This document shows, piece after piece, positions 48,173 to 56,913 of a stretch of 64,000 nt of DNA (position 1 is the stretch's first letter; the number at the start of each line of letters is the position of its first letter). This DNA is from Bacteroidota bacterium. Its GTDB lineage: Bacteria > Bacteroidota > Bacteroidia > NS11-12g > UBA9320. The notes beneath the pieces are model-generated. The model saw only the letters and a list, made by a program, of their open reading frames with translations, was not told the DNA's origin and did not search any database. The stretch spans positions 1 to 64,000 of the forward strand of contig CANIKO010000015.1 of assembly GCA_947468275.1 (NCBI GenBank), written 5' to 3'. The translations under genes and the position numbers were made by a program.

Positions 48173-49132
48173 TTAATAATGACATTTACCACATTCCAAA
48201 CCTCCGTTTTCAGCGACTGTATAAACAGTTTTACCCTGAATTTTTAATCTTTTATGAAGGCTTTCATAATATTTATTATTGGCTACATCTACACTTCTTT
48301 CTTTGTGGCAGTTAATACACCAATTCATCTGAAGACTTGAAAACTGATACACCTGATCCATTTCCTGAATAGGTCCATGACAAGTTTGACAAACCACTTT
48401 TCCTACAACCACATGTTGTGAGTGATTAAAATACGCCAAATCTGGTAAATTATGAATCCGTATCCATTCAATAGGCTTTTGTTTATAATTGGGGATGTAA
48501 GTATTAGTTTCAGCATCCCAGCCTATAGCTTTATAAATTTTACTTATCTCAGGCGAAACCTGACCATTGTATCTATCTCGTAGTGTAATATATTTATGGC
48601 AGTTCATGCATGTATTGGCCGAAGGAATACTTGCTTGCTTGCTTTTTTCAGCTGTAGAATGGCAATATTTACAATCTACCTGCAATTTACCAGCATGCAT
48701 TGCATGCGAAAATTTAATTGGCTGGGTCGGAGAATAACCTTTTTGCACTCCTACTTCAGTTATTCCAAATTTGTATGCTTTTACAAAAGCAAACAATCCG
48801 AAAATAGTTCCTAAAAGCAATGCAGTTACTGTTGGATTAAGTGTTTTTAACCAAGGTTTAACAACCTTGTCATAACGCGACAATTCTCTTCCACCTTCTA
48901 CATTCTCATCGATCATTTTATCCAAATGACTTTTTACCCTATATAGAAAATAGGCAATTACAAAGAATAATAAACACAGTAATAATACAATAACAAATGT
49001 AGTGTCTGTATAAAACAAACTTGGTTTTTCTCCAGGGGCTGCAGCGACCTGCTGTGCCATAAGTGCAGTAGATGCGGACAACACCGACATTAATGCTGCT
49101 GCATTTCTTCTGCTATTTAGATATTTTAACAT
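48173..49132 (-). CDS. actA: alternative complex III subunit ActA, pentaheme cytochrome c
   Basis: This 319-residue protein has five CxxCH heme motifs: CKYCH, CMNCH, CQTCH, CINCH and CGKCH. A hydrophobic stretch near the start and another around FVIVLLLCLLFFVIAYFLY anchor it. It forms the periplasmic electron exit of ACIII. I take the ATG at 49132. A TTG at 49162 would add ten residues but overlaps the -7 box TATATTTG (49160-49167), so it cannot be in the mRNA from that promoter. It is the first gene of actABCDEF. Confidence 0.92.
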   Translation of the reverse strand: MLKYLNSRRNAAALMSVLSASTALMAQQVAAAPGEKPSLFYTDTTFVIVLLLCLLFFVIAYFLYRVKSHLDKMIDENVEGGRELSRYDKVVKPWLKTLNPTVTALLLGTIFGLFAFVKAYKFGITEVGVQKGYSPTQPIKFSHAMHAGKLQVDCKYCHSTAEKSKQASIPSANTCMNCHKYITLRDRYNGQVSPEISKIYKAIGWDAETNTYIPNYKQKPIEWIRIHNLPDLAYFNHSQHVVVGKVVCQTCHGPIQEMDQVYQFSSLQMNWCINCHKERSVDVANNKYYESLHKRLKIQGKTVYTVAENGGLECGKCHY

Positions 49133-49159
49133 ATAAGGGGGAACCTGATTTTTCGGGTG

Positions 49160-49167
49160 CAAATATA
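49160..49167 (-). promoter_or_regulatory. -7 box of the actABCDEF operon
   Basis: On the minus strand this reads TATATTTG, 27 bp before the ATG at 49132. No TTG is seen at the usual distance. It is the only TAnnTTTG box I find immediately before the operon. Confidence 0.5.
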
Positions 49168-49299
49168 AGGGAGTAAACTTATGAGGGTAGTTTAATTTTT
49201 ACACAATATCACCAATTTAGAATCCGTCTAAATAGGTATTAAGCATTTATTTATCAGCATTTTAAGAAATATTTTTTCCTAATTTTTAATTTTGTACAC

Positions 49300-49337
49300 A
49301 ACAATGAAAATCGAAAGCAATTTTCACGTGGATTGTT
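49300..49337. other. nested inverted repeat in a 450-bp gene-free stretch
   Basis: AACAAT (49300-49305) and ATTGTT (49332-49337) enclose GAAAAT (49306-49311) and ATTTTC (49320-49325), with a CACGTG palindrome at 49325-49330. The gene-free stretch 49168-49610 also contains AT-rich tracts but no gene, terminator or RNA family that I recognise. Confidence 0.3.
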
Positions 49338-49627
49338 AACATTCTTGAAAACAATGTATAAAACGATGGTAATTAGTTAGTAATTAGGCAATAAATAAAA
49401 TCTGAAGTGACATAAGTCATTTTTTAATTAAAAAATATTGCTTAAAACATAAATTCTTAATAATTCAACTTTTCACAGAATTCGATAAATAAATATTTAG
49501 ATGAATTGGAATGAAGAGAATGTGGTCAATTATTCTTCTTTTTAAGCGGCATAACTTGATTATTTTTGGATGTGTTAAGAACTTGTGCTTTAATTAAAGG
49601 TGTGTAATCCTAAATTTGAATAACCAA

Positions 49628-50140
49628 ATGAAACGATTAATGCATAAAATCAAATTATTTTTTACGGCATTTACTCTCCTATTCTTAGTTTCTCAGGTAT
49701 CCATTGCCCAATCAAAACAGAAATCAAAAGCTCAAATTTTAGCGTTTAGCGATAGCGTGTGTTTAGCGGCAGGTGTTCCCCCTGGGCTTATTCGCGATAT
49801 AGGAAACAATGAAACTGGATGGCGTTTTATCAGAGATTTTAATGGAGGGACGGCTCATGGTGACCTTCAAATCGTTGATAACACGTTTTTTCATTGGTAT
49901 AAAAAACTTAAACTTTCTGGAGGAAAAACTCGAGAAAATTATTTAATTGTTGGTATATATTATATTAAATCACTTTATAAAACATTTGGAAGCTGGCAAA
50001 AAGCACGTTATGCCTATGCCAGAGGACATTGGAAAGAACCATCTAAATGGAGCCCTCTTGAAAAAAAATTTATGGGCAAAATAGACTGGAATAAATATGA
50101 TAAGCCAAAGAATTCTGTAAAAGATACATTAGCAGAATAA
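49628..50140 (+). CDS. secreted lysozyme-like protein (transglycosylase SLT-type fold, tentative)
   Basis: This 170-residue protein starts at the ATG at 49628, with a signal peptide ending near SIAQS. The mature part resembles a small SLT-type lysozyme fold: an N-terminal helix (ILAFSDSVCLAAGVPPGLI), then GNNETGWRF where E may be catalytic, GDLQIVD in the position of the GLMQI motif, and a late helix GIYYIKSLYKTFGSWQKARYAYARG. If active it would cut peptidoglycan. The GLMQ motif is changed, so binding without cleavage is possible. A TAAATTTG box (49611-49618) lies just ahead. It is unrelated by strand to the act operon and 84 bp before recN. Confidence 0.6.
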   Translation: MKRLMHKIKLFFTAFTLLFLVSQVSIAQSKQKSKAQILAFSDSVCLAAGVPPGLIRDIGNNETGWRFIRDFNGGTAHGDLQIVDNTFFHWYKKLKLSGGKTRENYLIVGIYYIKSLYKTFGSWQKARYAYARGHWKEPSKWSPLEKKFMGKIDWNKYDKPKNSVKDTLAE

Positions 50141-50210
50141 AATATGTTCATTTAAATAAATATTCTTTTCTGAATAGAGACGACTGATTCCCCAAATCTT
50201 TAAATTGCCT

Positions 50211-50218
50211 TACTTTTG
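50211..50218 (+). promoter_or_regulatory. -7 box of recN
   Basis: TACTTTTG ends 5 bp before the recN ATG at 50224, implying a nearly leaderless mRNA. No TTG at the expected spacing. Confidence 0.45.
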
Positions 50219-50223
50219 CCACC

Positions 50224-51876
50224 ATGTTTACAGAACTGAGAGTTAAGAATTATGCTCTTATTAAAGATTTGGTTTTCAAACCAGGTCAATCCTTTAATGT
50301 TATTACTGGCGAAACTGGTGCTGGGAAATCAATATTGCTTGGTGCCATGGGATTAATATTAGGAGAAAGAACGGATTCTGTAGCTGTTAAAGAAAATGAA
50401 GAAAAATGTATAATTGAAGGTTATTTTGATATAACAAACTATGCATTAAAAAATTGGTTTGATCATAACGCGTTGGATTATAGTGAGGAATTAATAATAC
50501 GAAGGGAAATATTAATTAATGGAAAATCCAGAGCTTTTATAAATGATACGCCAGCTCAATTGATTCAATTAAGAGAACTTGGTAAATTTTTAATCGATAT
50601 CCATTCACAACACGACAATCTTGATTTATTCCAAAAATCCTTTCAATTTAAAGTATTGGACAGTTTTGCTGGAATTGAAAGTTTACAAAAAAACTATCTT
50701 CAAAATTTTGAAGCCTTAAAAATAATTGATAAAAAACTTGCAGAATTAATACTAGCTGAAAAGCAAGGAATCGATGAACGAGATTATAAACAATTTTTAT
50801 ATGAGGAACTTTTAACCGCCAATCTTATCGAAGGAGAAACCCAATTATTAGAAGAAGAGCTGATAGCATTAAGTAATGCAGATCAAAATTTACAAATTTT
50901 AGCAGCGATCCAAAATCAATTATCTGAATCTGAAACCGCCATTATCGATCAATTGGCCCTAATAAAAAATCAACTAAGCCAAGTCGCCAAAAATGATAAA
51001 CGATTTGAAGAGCTGTCAAACCGTTTTAGTGAAATAAATTATTTGTTAAAGGATTTGGCATTAGAAATAGACCAATTGACTCAAGCAACCAATAACGATC
51101 CTGAAAGGCTTGAAACTGTTAACCAAAGACTTTCAATATTGCATAACCTCGCTAAGAAGCACCGTGAGGAAGATTTAATATTAAAACAAAAAACGCTTGA
51201 ATTAGAACTCTCAAAATTTGCCAATTTAGACAGTGAAATTCAAATCACTATAAATGAAAGGCAAATTTTAGAAATTGAATGTTTTAAATTAGCCAATAAT
51301 CTTTCAGAACAACGAAAAAAACAAAGCCTTTTGCTGGAAAAGCAGATTAATGAAATGATTATTCTATTAGGAATGCCCGGCGGCAGAATAAAAGTTGAAG
51401 TAACTTTGCAAAAGGATAGCCAACTATGGATTTATGGTATAAATGACACAAACTTTTTATATTCACCAGCCAGCGAAAAATCATTCAATCCTATTCAAAA
51501 TATTGCTTCAGGTGGTGAAATTTCGCGAGTAATGCTAGTATTAAAAGCCATTTTGGCTCAAAAGAATATTATGCCGACTATTATTTTTGATGAAATAGAT
51601 TCCGGTGTTTCAGGAGACGTAGCTTTTAAAATGGGTGAGATGCTAAAAAAACTGTCTGACAATTTGCAATTGATCATAATCACACATTTACCTCAAATAG
51701 CTGCCAAAGGAAACCATCATTATTTTGTTTATAAAAATATTATTGACACTAAAACCACCTCCGATATACGTGAATTAACCGAAAATGAACGTATCAATGA
51801 AATAGCTGAAATGATTGGTGGCAAGGCCTTCGGCAACTCTATTTTAGAAAGTGCACGACAATTATTGAATAGCTAA
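50224..51876 (+). CDS. recN: DNA repair protein RecN
   Basis: This 550-residue SMC-like ATPase acts in double-strand break repair by bridging DNA ends. The N-terminal head has Walker A GETGAGKS (about 28-35). The middle is a long coiled coil (about 150-360, rich in E, L, Q and K). The C-terminal head has the ABC-like signature ASGGEISRVML and Walker B IIFDEIDSGVSG, followed by ITHLPQIAAKGNHHY. Length is normal. In many Bacteroidota recN directly follows the DUF4835 gene; here it is about 19 kb away. Confidence 0.95.
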   Translation: MFTELRVKNYALIKDLVFKPGQSFNVITGETGAGKSILLGAMGLILGERTDSVAVKENEEKCIIEGYFDITNYALKNWFDHNALDYSEELIIRREILINGKSRAFINDTPAQLIQLRELGKFLIDIHSQHDNLDLFQKSFQFKVLDSFAGIESLQKNYLQNFEALKIIDKKLAELILAEKQGIDERDYKQFLYEELLTANLIEGETQLLEEELIALSNADQNLQILAAIQNQLSESETAIIDQLALIKNQLSQVAKNDKRFEELSNRFSEINYLLKDLALEIDQLTQATNNDPERLETVNQRLSILHNLAKKHREEDLILKQKTLELELSKFANLDSEIQITINERQILEIECFKLANNLSEQRKKQSLLLEKQINEMIILLGMPGGRIKVEVTLQKDSQLWIYGINDTNFLYSPASEKSFNPIQNIASGGEISRVMLVLKAILAQKNIMPTIIFDEIDSGVSGDVAFKMGEMLKKLSDNLQLIIITHLPQIAAKGNHHYFVYKNIIDTKTTSDIRELTENERINEIAEMIGGKAFGNSILESARQLLNS

Positions 51877-51982
51877 CTACATCCTCTCATTAAGGTAAAA
51901 ATTCAATCATTGGTTTTTAACAATTTTTAAATGAACTATTATTGCACACTTTTTGTTCAATACAAAAAAATCTAAGTAATTT

Positions 51983-54094
51983 ATGAAAGTATTCTTTTCC
52001 TCAATGTTGTGTTTGTTTATTGTTAGCATCACAAGTGTTTCAAAGGCTCAACACAATTCGTGCGGTACGGATAAATACATGGCTGAAATTTTAAAAACCA
52101 ATCCTCAATTGTTACAATCTATAACAGACTATAATAATAGTATATCAAATGCCAGTAATTTTGATATTAAGTTGAATAAAAAAGGAACTACTCGAACCAT
52201 TCCTGTTGTATTTCATATCATCCATACCTATGGAACTGAAAATATCTCAAAGGCTCAAATTGATGATCAAATAAAGATAATGAATGAGGCGTATCAAAGG
52301 TTAAACAGTGACACCTCGGCTACTCGTAGTATTTTTAAAGGAGTAGCAGCCGATATGGATATTGAATTTAAATTAGCACGTAAGGACCCAAGTGGAAATT
52401 GTACTGAAGGAATTACCCGAACATTTTCTACCCTTACTGATGGTGGAGATGATGCCGTAAAAAATCTTATTCGCTGGGATTACAGAAAATATTTAAATGT
52501 TTGGGTAATAAAAAATATCGCAATGGATGCTGGTGCGGGAGGAAGAGTGTTGGGTTATGCTACTTTACCGGCTAATACCAACTCTACAACGGATGGAATT
52601 ATAGTATTAGCCGATTATATAGGAAGTATAGGCACTGCCGTTGGAAATGGCAATAAAGGCAGAGTTCTAGTGCACGAAGCCGGACATTGGTTAGGACTTT
52701 ACCATCCTTTTCAGGGTGGATGCGGAGGTAATTGTAATAATTCTGGAGATTATGTATGTGATACCCCTCCAGTATCCGACCCAAGTTTTGGTTGCCCAAC
52801 TACCAACAATACATGTAATAACGATTCTCCGGACCAATTAGACATGGTTGAAAATTTTATGGATTATGCCAATGGCTCGTGTCAAAATATTTTTACAAAA
52901 GGTCAAAAAGCAGTGGTAGAAGTTTCTTTAGGTAATAATAGTTATCGTGCTCAAAATATTTCAACTGCGGCGCAAACGGCCACAGGTATTTTTACAAATC
53001 CTTCATGTACTGCAATTGCTGACTTTAATACTTCAAATAATATTGTAACTGTTTGTCAAGGAGGTTCTGTCAGTTTTAAAGATTATAGTTATAATGGCAC
53101 CATATCATCTTATGATTGGTCATTTGATGGAGGTATACCTTCCACATCTATTTCAGCGGCACCAGCTATTACTTATGCAACTGCAGGCCTATATAAAGTT
53201 ACTTTAAAAGTAACAAATGCTCAGGGGACCAATACCAAAATAGTAGACAAGATGATAAATGTTATTCCTGCTGTTTCTAATAATAAATCCCCAATGAGTG
53301 AAGGTTTTGAAAACAGTCAAATTTTGGTAAATAATTGGAGCGTTTTAGAATCAGGCAATTATGGATGGGAAAGAACCACTTCAGCTAAATATGAAGGAAG
53401 CGCTTCATTGGTGGCCACTATTGATGCCGGCTCTGCAAATAATTCATTATACAGTCTTGTATCATCACCGTATGACGTCTCAGTAATTAAAGGACGGGCT
53501 CCAAAATTAAGATTCAGAGTAGCCTATCGACCTGCTGTGGCTGGAAATTCAGAAATACTTACAATATCACTAAGTACCACTTGCGGGCAAACATGGAAAG
53601 CCATAAGAGCCTTTATTAATTCAAATGGATTGGGCGTTGATAATGTTGTAGAATTAGGATGGGTACCATCATCTCAAGCTGATTGGAAAGAACTTACGAT
53701 AGACCTAGCCAATTATGAAAACACCCCTAATTTGATGATAAAATTTGAGGCAAGAAGCCGAAGTGGAAATAGCATTTACCTAGATAATGTAAATATTCAG
53801 GCAGATTTGGCGGCCTCAACTCAACTTCTAAATGCCAGCGGTTCATCCATAAATGTATATCCTAATCCTACGAAAGACATTGTAAATATTGATATTGAAA
53901 CCCATGGAAAATCATTCGAAGGAATAAAAATAATAAATTCGACAGGCCAAGTAATCGAAAATATTGAAACTTTGATTCAAAAAAATAATTCAAATATTAT
54001 CTGTACAATTAAGCATATTCCTTCAGGTATTTATTTTGCTCAAATTAATTTGGGCGGACAAATAATCGTTAAAAAATTCATAGTAATACCATAA
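51983..54094 (+). CDS. secreted M43 (pappalysin-like) zinc metalloprotease with PKD and T9SS tail
   Basis: This 703-residue protein has a signal peptide (LCLFIVSITSVSKAQ). The metzincin zinc motif HEAGHWLGLYH starts at residue 231, with a Met-turn in NFMDYANGSC about 60 residues later. Cysteines between them (GGCGGNCNNSGDYVC) fit the M43 disulphide pattern. A PKD domain (about 345-430) and a jelly-roll-like beta domain (about 445-615) follow, and a T9SS sorting domain starts at VYPNPTKD (about 627). It should be exported through the outer membrane and digest extracellular protein. It is 7 bp before topA, so the two may share a transcript, although their functions are unrelated. Confidence 0.9.
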   Translation: MKVFFSSMLCLFIVSITSVSKAQHNSCGTDKYMAEILKTNPQLLQSITDYNNSISNASNFDIKLNKKGTTRTIPVVFHIIHTYGTENISKAQIDDQIKIMNEAYQRLNSDTSATRSIFKGVAADMDIEFKLARKDPSGNCTEGITRTFSTLTDGGDDAVKNLIRWDYRKYLNVWVIKNIAMDAGAGGRVLGYATLPANTNSTTDGIIVLADYIGSIGTAVGNGNKGRVLVHEAGHWLGLYHPFQGGCGGNCNNSGDYVCDTPPVSDPSFGCPTTNNTCNNDSPDQLDMVENFMDYANGSCQNIFTKGQKAVVEVSLGNNSYRAQNISTAAQTATGIFTNPSCTAIADFNTSNNIVTVCQGGSVSFKDYSYNGTISSYDWSFDGGIPSTSISAAPAITYATAGLYKVTLKVTNAQGTNTKIVDKMINVIPAVSNNKSPMSEGFENSQILVNNWSVLESGNYGWERTTSAKYEGSASLVATIDAGSANNSLYSLVSSPYDVSVIKGRAPKLRFRVAYRPAVAGNSEILTISLSTTCGQTWKAIRAFINSNGLGVDNVVELGWVPSSQADWKELTIDLANYENTPNLMIKFEARSRSGNSIYLDNVNIQADLAASTQLLNASGSSINVYPNPTKDIVNIDIETHGKSFEGIKIINSTGQVIENIETLIQKNNSNIICTIKHIPSGIYFAQINLGGQIIVKKFIVIP

Positions 54095-54101
54095 AAAATA
54101 G

Positions 54102-56420
54102 ATGTCGAAAAACCTAGTAATCGTAGAGTCACCTGCCAAAGCTAAAACCATTGAAAAATTTCTTGGAAAAGATTTTCAGGTAAAATCCTGTTTTGGTCAC
54201 ATTCGCGACCTTGATAAGGGCGATGACGCCATTGATATTAATAACAAATTCACCCCAAAGTACGTTGTACCAGAGGATAAATCTGCAGTTGTTAATGAAT
54301 TAAAAAAGCTCGCAAAAGGTGCCGAAATGGTTTGGTTAGCATCGGATGAGGACCGTGAGGGAGAAGCAATTTCATGGCACTTGTCTGAGGTATTAGGTTT
54401 AAATAATTTAACATCTAAACGTATTGTTTTTCATGAAATCACAAAACCGGCTATTTTAAAAGCTATTGAAAACCCAAGAGATATTGATAAAAACCTTGTG
54501 GATGCGCAGCAAGCAAGACGTTTATTAGATAGATTAGTGGGATTTGAGTTATCACCAGTACTTTGGAAAAAAGTTAAACCATCTTTATCCGCCGGACGAG
54601 TTCAAAGTGTAGCTGTGAGATTGGTGGTGGAACGTGAACGTGAAATTAAAGGGTTTGAGGTAAAATCTGCTTTTAGAATTATTGCTGAATTTGAATTTAA
54701 CAGTAAAAAATTCAATGCCGAACTTCCAAAACGTTTTAACACCAAAGACGAGGCTTTAAAATTTCTAGAAAGTTGTATTGGCTCTGATTTCATTGTTAAT
54801 TCAGTAGATATAAAACCAGGAACACGCAAACCTGCAGCTCCTTTTACCACCTCTACTCTTCAACAGGAAGCAAGCAGAAAACTTGGGTATTCAGTATCTC
54901 AAACCATGACTTTGGCTCAGCGACTATATGAAGCGGGTTATATTACTTATATGAGAACGGATTCCGTTAACTTGTCAGAATTGGCGATAGTAGCGGCTAA
55001 AGATGAAATAACCTCTGCCTACGGAAAAGAATTTAGTAATCCTCGTAAATATACGACCAAAAGTGCCGGAGCACAAGAAGCTCACGAGGCCATACGACCC
55101 ACCTATTTTGAAAATCATACCTCTGGCGATGACGACCAACAAAAACGCTTATATGATTTAATTTGGAAGCGAGCAATAGCTTCTCAAATGAGTGAAGCTA
55201 AAATTGAAAGAACCGAAGTTAGAATTGACATTACTAAAAACAAAGAGGTTCTTGTGGCCTCTGGAGAAGTGATCACTTTTGAAGGTTTTTTAAAGGTTTA
55301 TTTAGAAGGTAAGGACGAAAGCAAAGATGATGAGGATGAGCAAGGGGGATTAATGCCTGCCATGAAAAACGGCGATGAACTTAATAATTTAAGTATATCT
55401 GCTACCCAACGTTTTACCCGCGCAGCGCCAAGGTATACAGAAGCAAGCTTGGTAAAAGATTTGGAAGAACTAGGGATTGGTCGTCCTTCTACTTATGCTC
55501 CAACCATAAGTACTATCCAAAAACGCGGTTATGTTGAAAAGGAAACTAGAGAAGGTGAAAAACGCAGTTATGATGTATTGCAATTAGTGGACGGCAAAAT
55601 CACGTCACAAACTAAAACAGAAATAACAGGAGCCGAAAAAAACAAATTATTCCCCACGGATATTGGAGGGGTAGTTACCGACTTTTTGATGAAAAATTTT
55701 GATCACATTATGGATTACAATTTTACAGCTTCTGTTGAAAAAGAATTTGATGAAATAGCTTCTGGAAATCAAAGCTGGACCAAAATGTTGGACGGCTTTT
55801 ATCACCCGTTTCACGAATCGGTAGATAAAACCTTGAAAATATCGGAAAAAGCAACTGGTGAACGTGAATTAGGAATTGACCCCAAGACACAAATGCCTGT
55901 ATTTTCCAAAATTGGCCGTTACGGCCCAATGATACAAAAAGGCGATGGTGCCAATGAAATTAAACCTGTTTTTGCGAAGCTAAAAAAAGGTCAAAGCATT
56001 GATAGTATTTCACTAGATGAAGCTTTAGAATTATTTGCGTTGCCCCGCACTTTAGATGAATTTGAAGATAAACCAATGAAAGTTGGAGTTGGCCGCTTCG
56101 GACCCTATGTGCAGCATAACAGTAAATTTTATTCCCTAGGAAAAGAAGACGATCCTTATGAAGTAGATTCAGACCGATGTGTTCAAATAATATTAGACAA
56201 GCGCCAAGCTGAAGCAGAAAAATATATCATGGAATTACCCAATGATATCATAGTTCTAAACGGTCGATTCGGGCCATATTTTACCCAAAATAAAGAAAAC
56301 TATAAAATCCCGAAAGGCACTGACCCCAAATCACTCACTTTGGAACAATGTGAAAAAATAATAGCTGAAACCAAAGCCAATCCTAAAGCTAAGTCTTCGT
56401 TTAGAGGAAAGAAGAAGTAA
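54102..56420 (+). CDS. topA: DNA topoisomerase I
   Basis: This 772-residue type IA enzyme relaxes negative supercoils. The Toprim domain has VESPAKAKTIEKFLG (with E9) and the acidic DEDREGE (82-88). The active-site tyrosine is Y283 in GYITYMRTDSV. Instead of zinc fingers, the C-terminus carries repeated KxGRFGPYVQ-like segments (KIGRYGPMIQ, GVGRFGPYVQ, LNGRFGPYF), usual for this phylum. The tail is lysine-rich (KSSFRGKKK). Confidence 0.96.
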   Translation: MSKNLVIVESPAKAKTIEKFLGKDFQVKSCFGHIRDLDKGDDAIDINNKFTPKYVVPEDKSAVVNELKKLAKGAEMVWLASDEDREGEAISWHLSEVLGLNNLTSKRIVFHEITKPAILKAIENPRDIDKNLVDAQQARRLLDRLVGFELSPVLWKKVKPSLSAGRVQSVAVRLVVEREREIKGFEVKSAFRIIAEFEFNSKKFNAELPKRFNTKDEALKFLESCIGSDFIVNSVDIKPGTRKPAAPFTTSTLQQEASRKLGYSVSQTMTLAQRLYEAGYITYMRTDSVNLSELAIVAAKDEITSAYGKEFSNPRKYTTKSAGAQEAHEAIRPTYFENHTSGDDDQQKRLYDLIWKRAIASQMSEAKIERTEVRIDITKNKEVLVASGEVITFEGFLKVYLEGKDESKDDEDEQGGLMPAMKNGDELNNLSISATQRFTRAAPRYTEASLVKDLEELGIGRPSTYAPTISTIQKRGYVEKETREGEKRSYDVLQLVDGKITSQTKTEITGAEKNKLFPTDIGGVVTDFLMKNFDHIMDYNFTASVEKEFDEIASGNQSWTKMLDGFYHPFHESVDKTLKISEKATGERELGIDPKTQMPVFSKIGRYGPMIQKGDGANEIKPVFAKLKKGQSIDSISLDEALELFALPRTLDEFEDKPMKVGVGRFGPYVQHNSKFYSLGKEDDPYEVDSDRCVQIILDKRQAEAEKYIMELPNDIIVLNGRFGPYFTQNKENYKIPKGTDPKSLTLEQCEKIIAETKANPKAKSSFRGKKK

Positions 56421-56445
56421 GAAAATAAGAAATTAACGAATGAAG

Positions 56446-56463
56446 ATTAACGATTTCTGATTT
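56446..56463 (+). repeat. left inverted repeat around the four-helix-bundle relic
   Basis: ATTAACGATTTCTGATTT matches the reverse complement of 56861-56878 at 17 of 18 positions. It lies 25 bp after topA and before the small gene. Confidence 0.6.
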
Positions 56464-56484
56464 TAGAAGTAACTTAACAATAAA

Positions 56485-56862
56485 ATGAACAAACACGATC
56501 TTGAAGAACGACTTATAAACTTTTCGGTATTGATTGTTCAATTAGTGGAAACAATGCCTGAAAGAAAAGCTGCCAATCATTTAGCCGGGCAATTATTGCG
56601 TTCAGGTACTTCACCTGCTTTAAACTATGGTGAAGCACAAAGTGGTGAATCAAGAAAAGATTTTATACATAAAATTAGTATCGTGCTTAAAGAACTTCGT
56701 GAAACTCACATCTGCTTATAAATCATTTTTAAAACAAAACTATACACTGTTGAGGATAAAATAATTATAGCATTAGGAGAGAGCAATGAATTGATAGCTA
56801 TTTTCGTAAAAAGTATTGAAACTGCTCAAAGAAACATTCAAGCTCAATTAAAAAAATCGTAA
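56485..56862 (+). pseudogene. four-helix-bundle protein (23S rRNA IVS / S23-like), interrupted by an in-frame stop
   Basis: The frame encodes 78 residues (MNKHDLEERLINF to ETHICL) and then meets TAA at 56719-56721. The same frame stays open for another 46 codons, giving IIFKTKL and ESNELIAIFVKSIETAQ, which is the normal second half of this family, and ends with TAA at 56860-56862. No indel is needed to join the two parts. The family includes proteins encoded in 23S rRNA intervening sequences and scattered free copies in Bacteroidota; function is unclear. Conserved MPERKAANHLAGQLLRSGTSPALNYGEAQ is visible in the first half. It sits between inverted repeats at 56446-56463 and 56861-56878. Confidence 0.82.
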
Positions 56863-56878
56863 ATCAAAAATCGTTAAT
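56861..56878 (-). repeat. right inverted repeat around the four-helix-bundle relic
   Basis: Its reverse complement, ATTAACGATTTTTGATTT, pairs with the left copy at 56446-56463. It overlaps the stop of the relic and partly overlaps the 18-base dispersed repeat (56853-56870) also found inverted at 32473-32490. Confidence 0.6.
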
Positions 56879-56913
56879 TGTTGTTCTAAAATAAAAATAT
56901 AATCCTTTTAATA

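Noticed and set aside
49168-49610. Replication origin
   Set aside because: I found no good TTATNCACA DnaA boxes and no dnaA or other origin-linked gene nearby.
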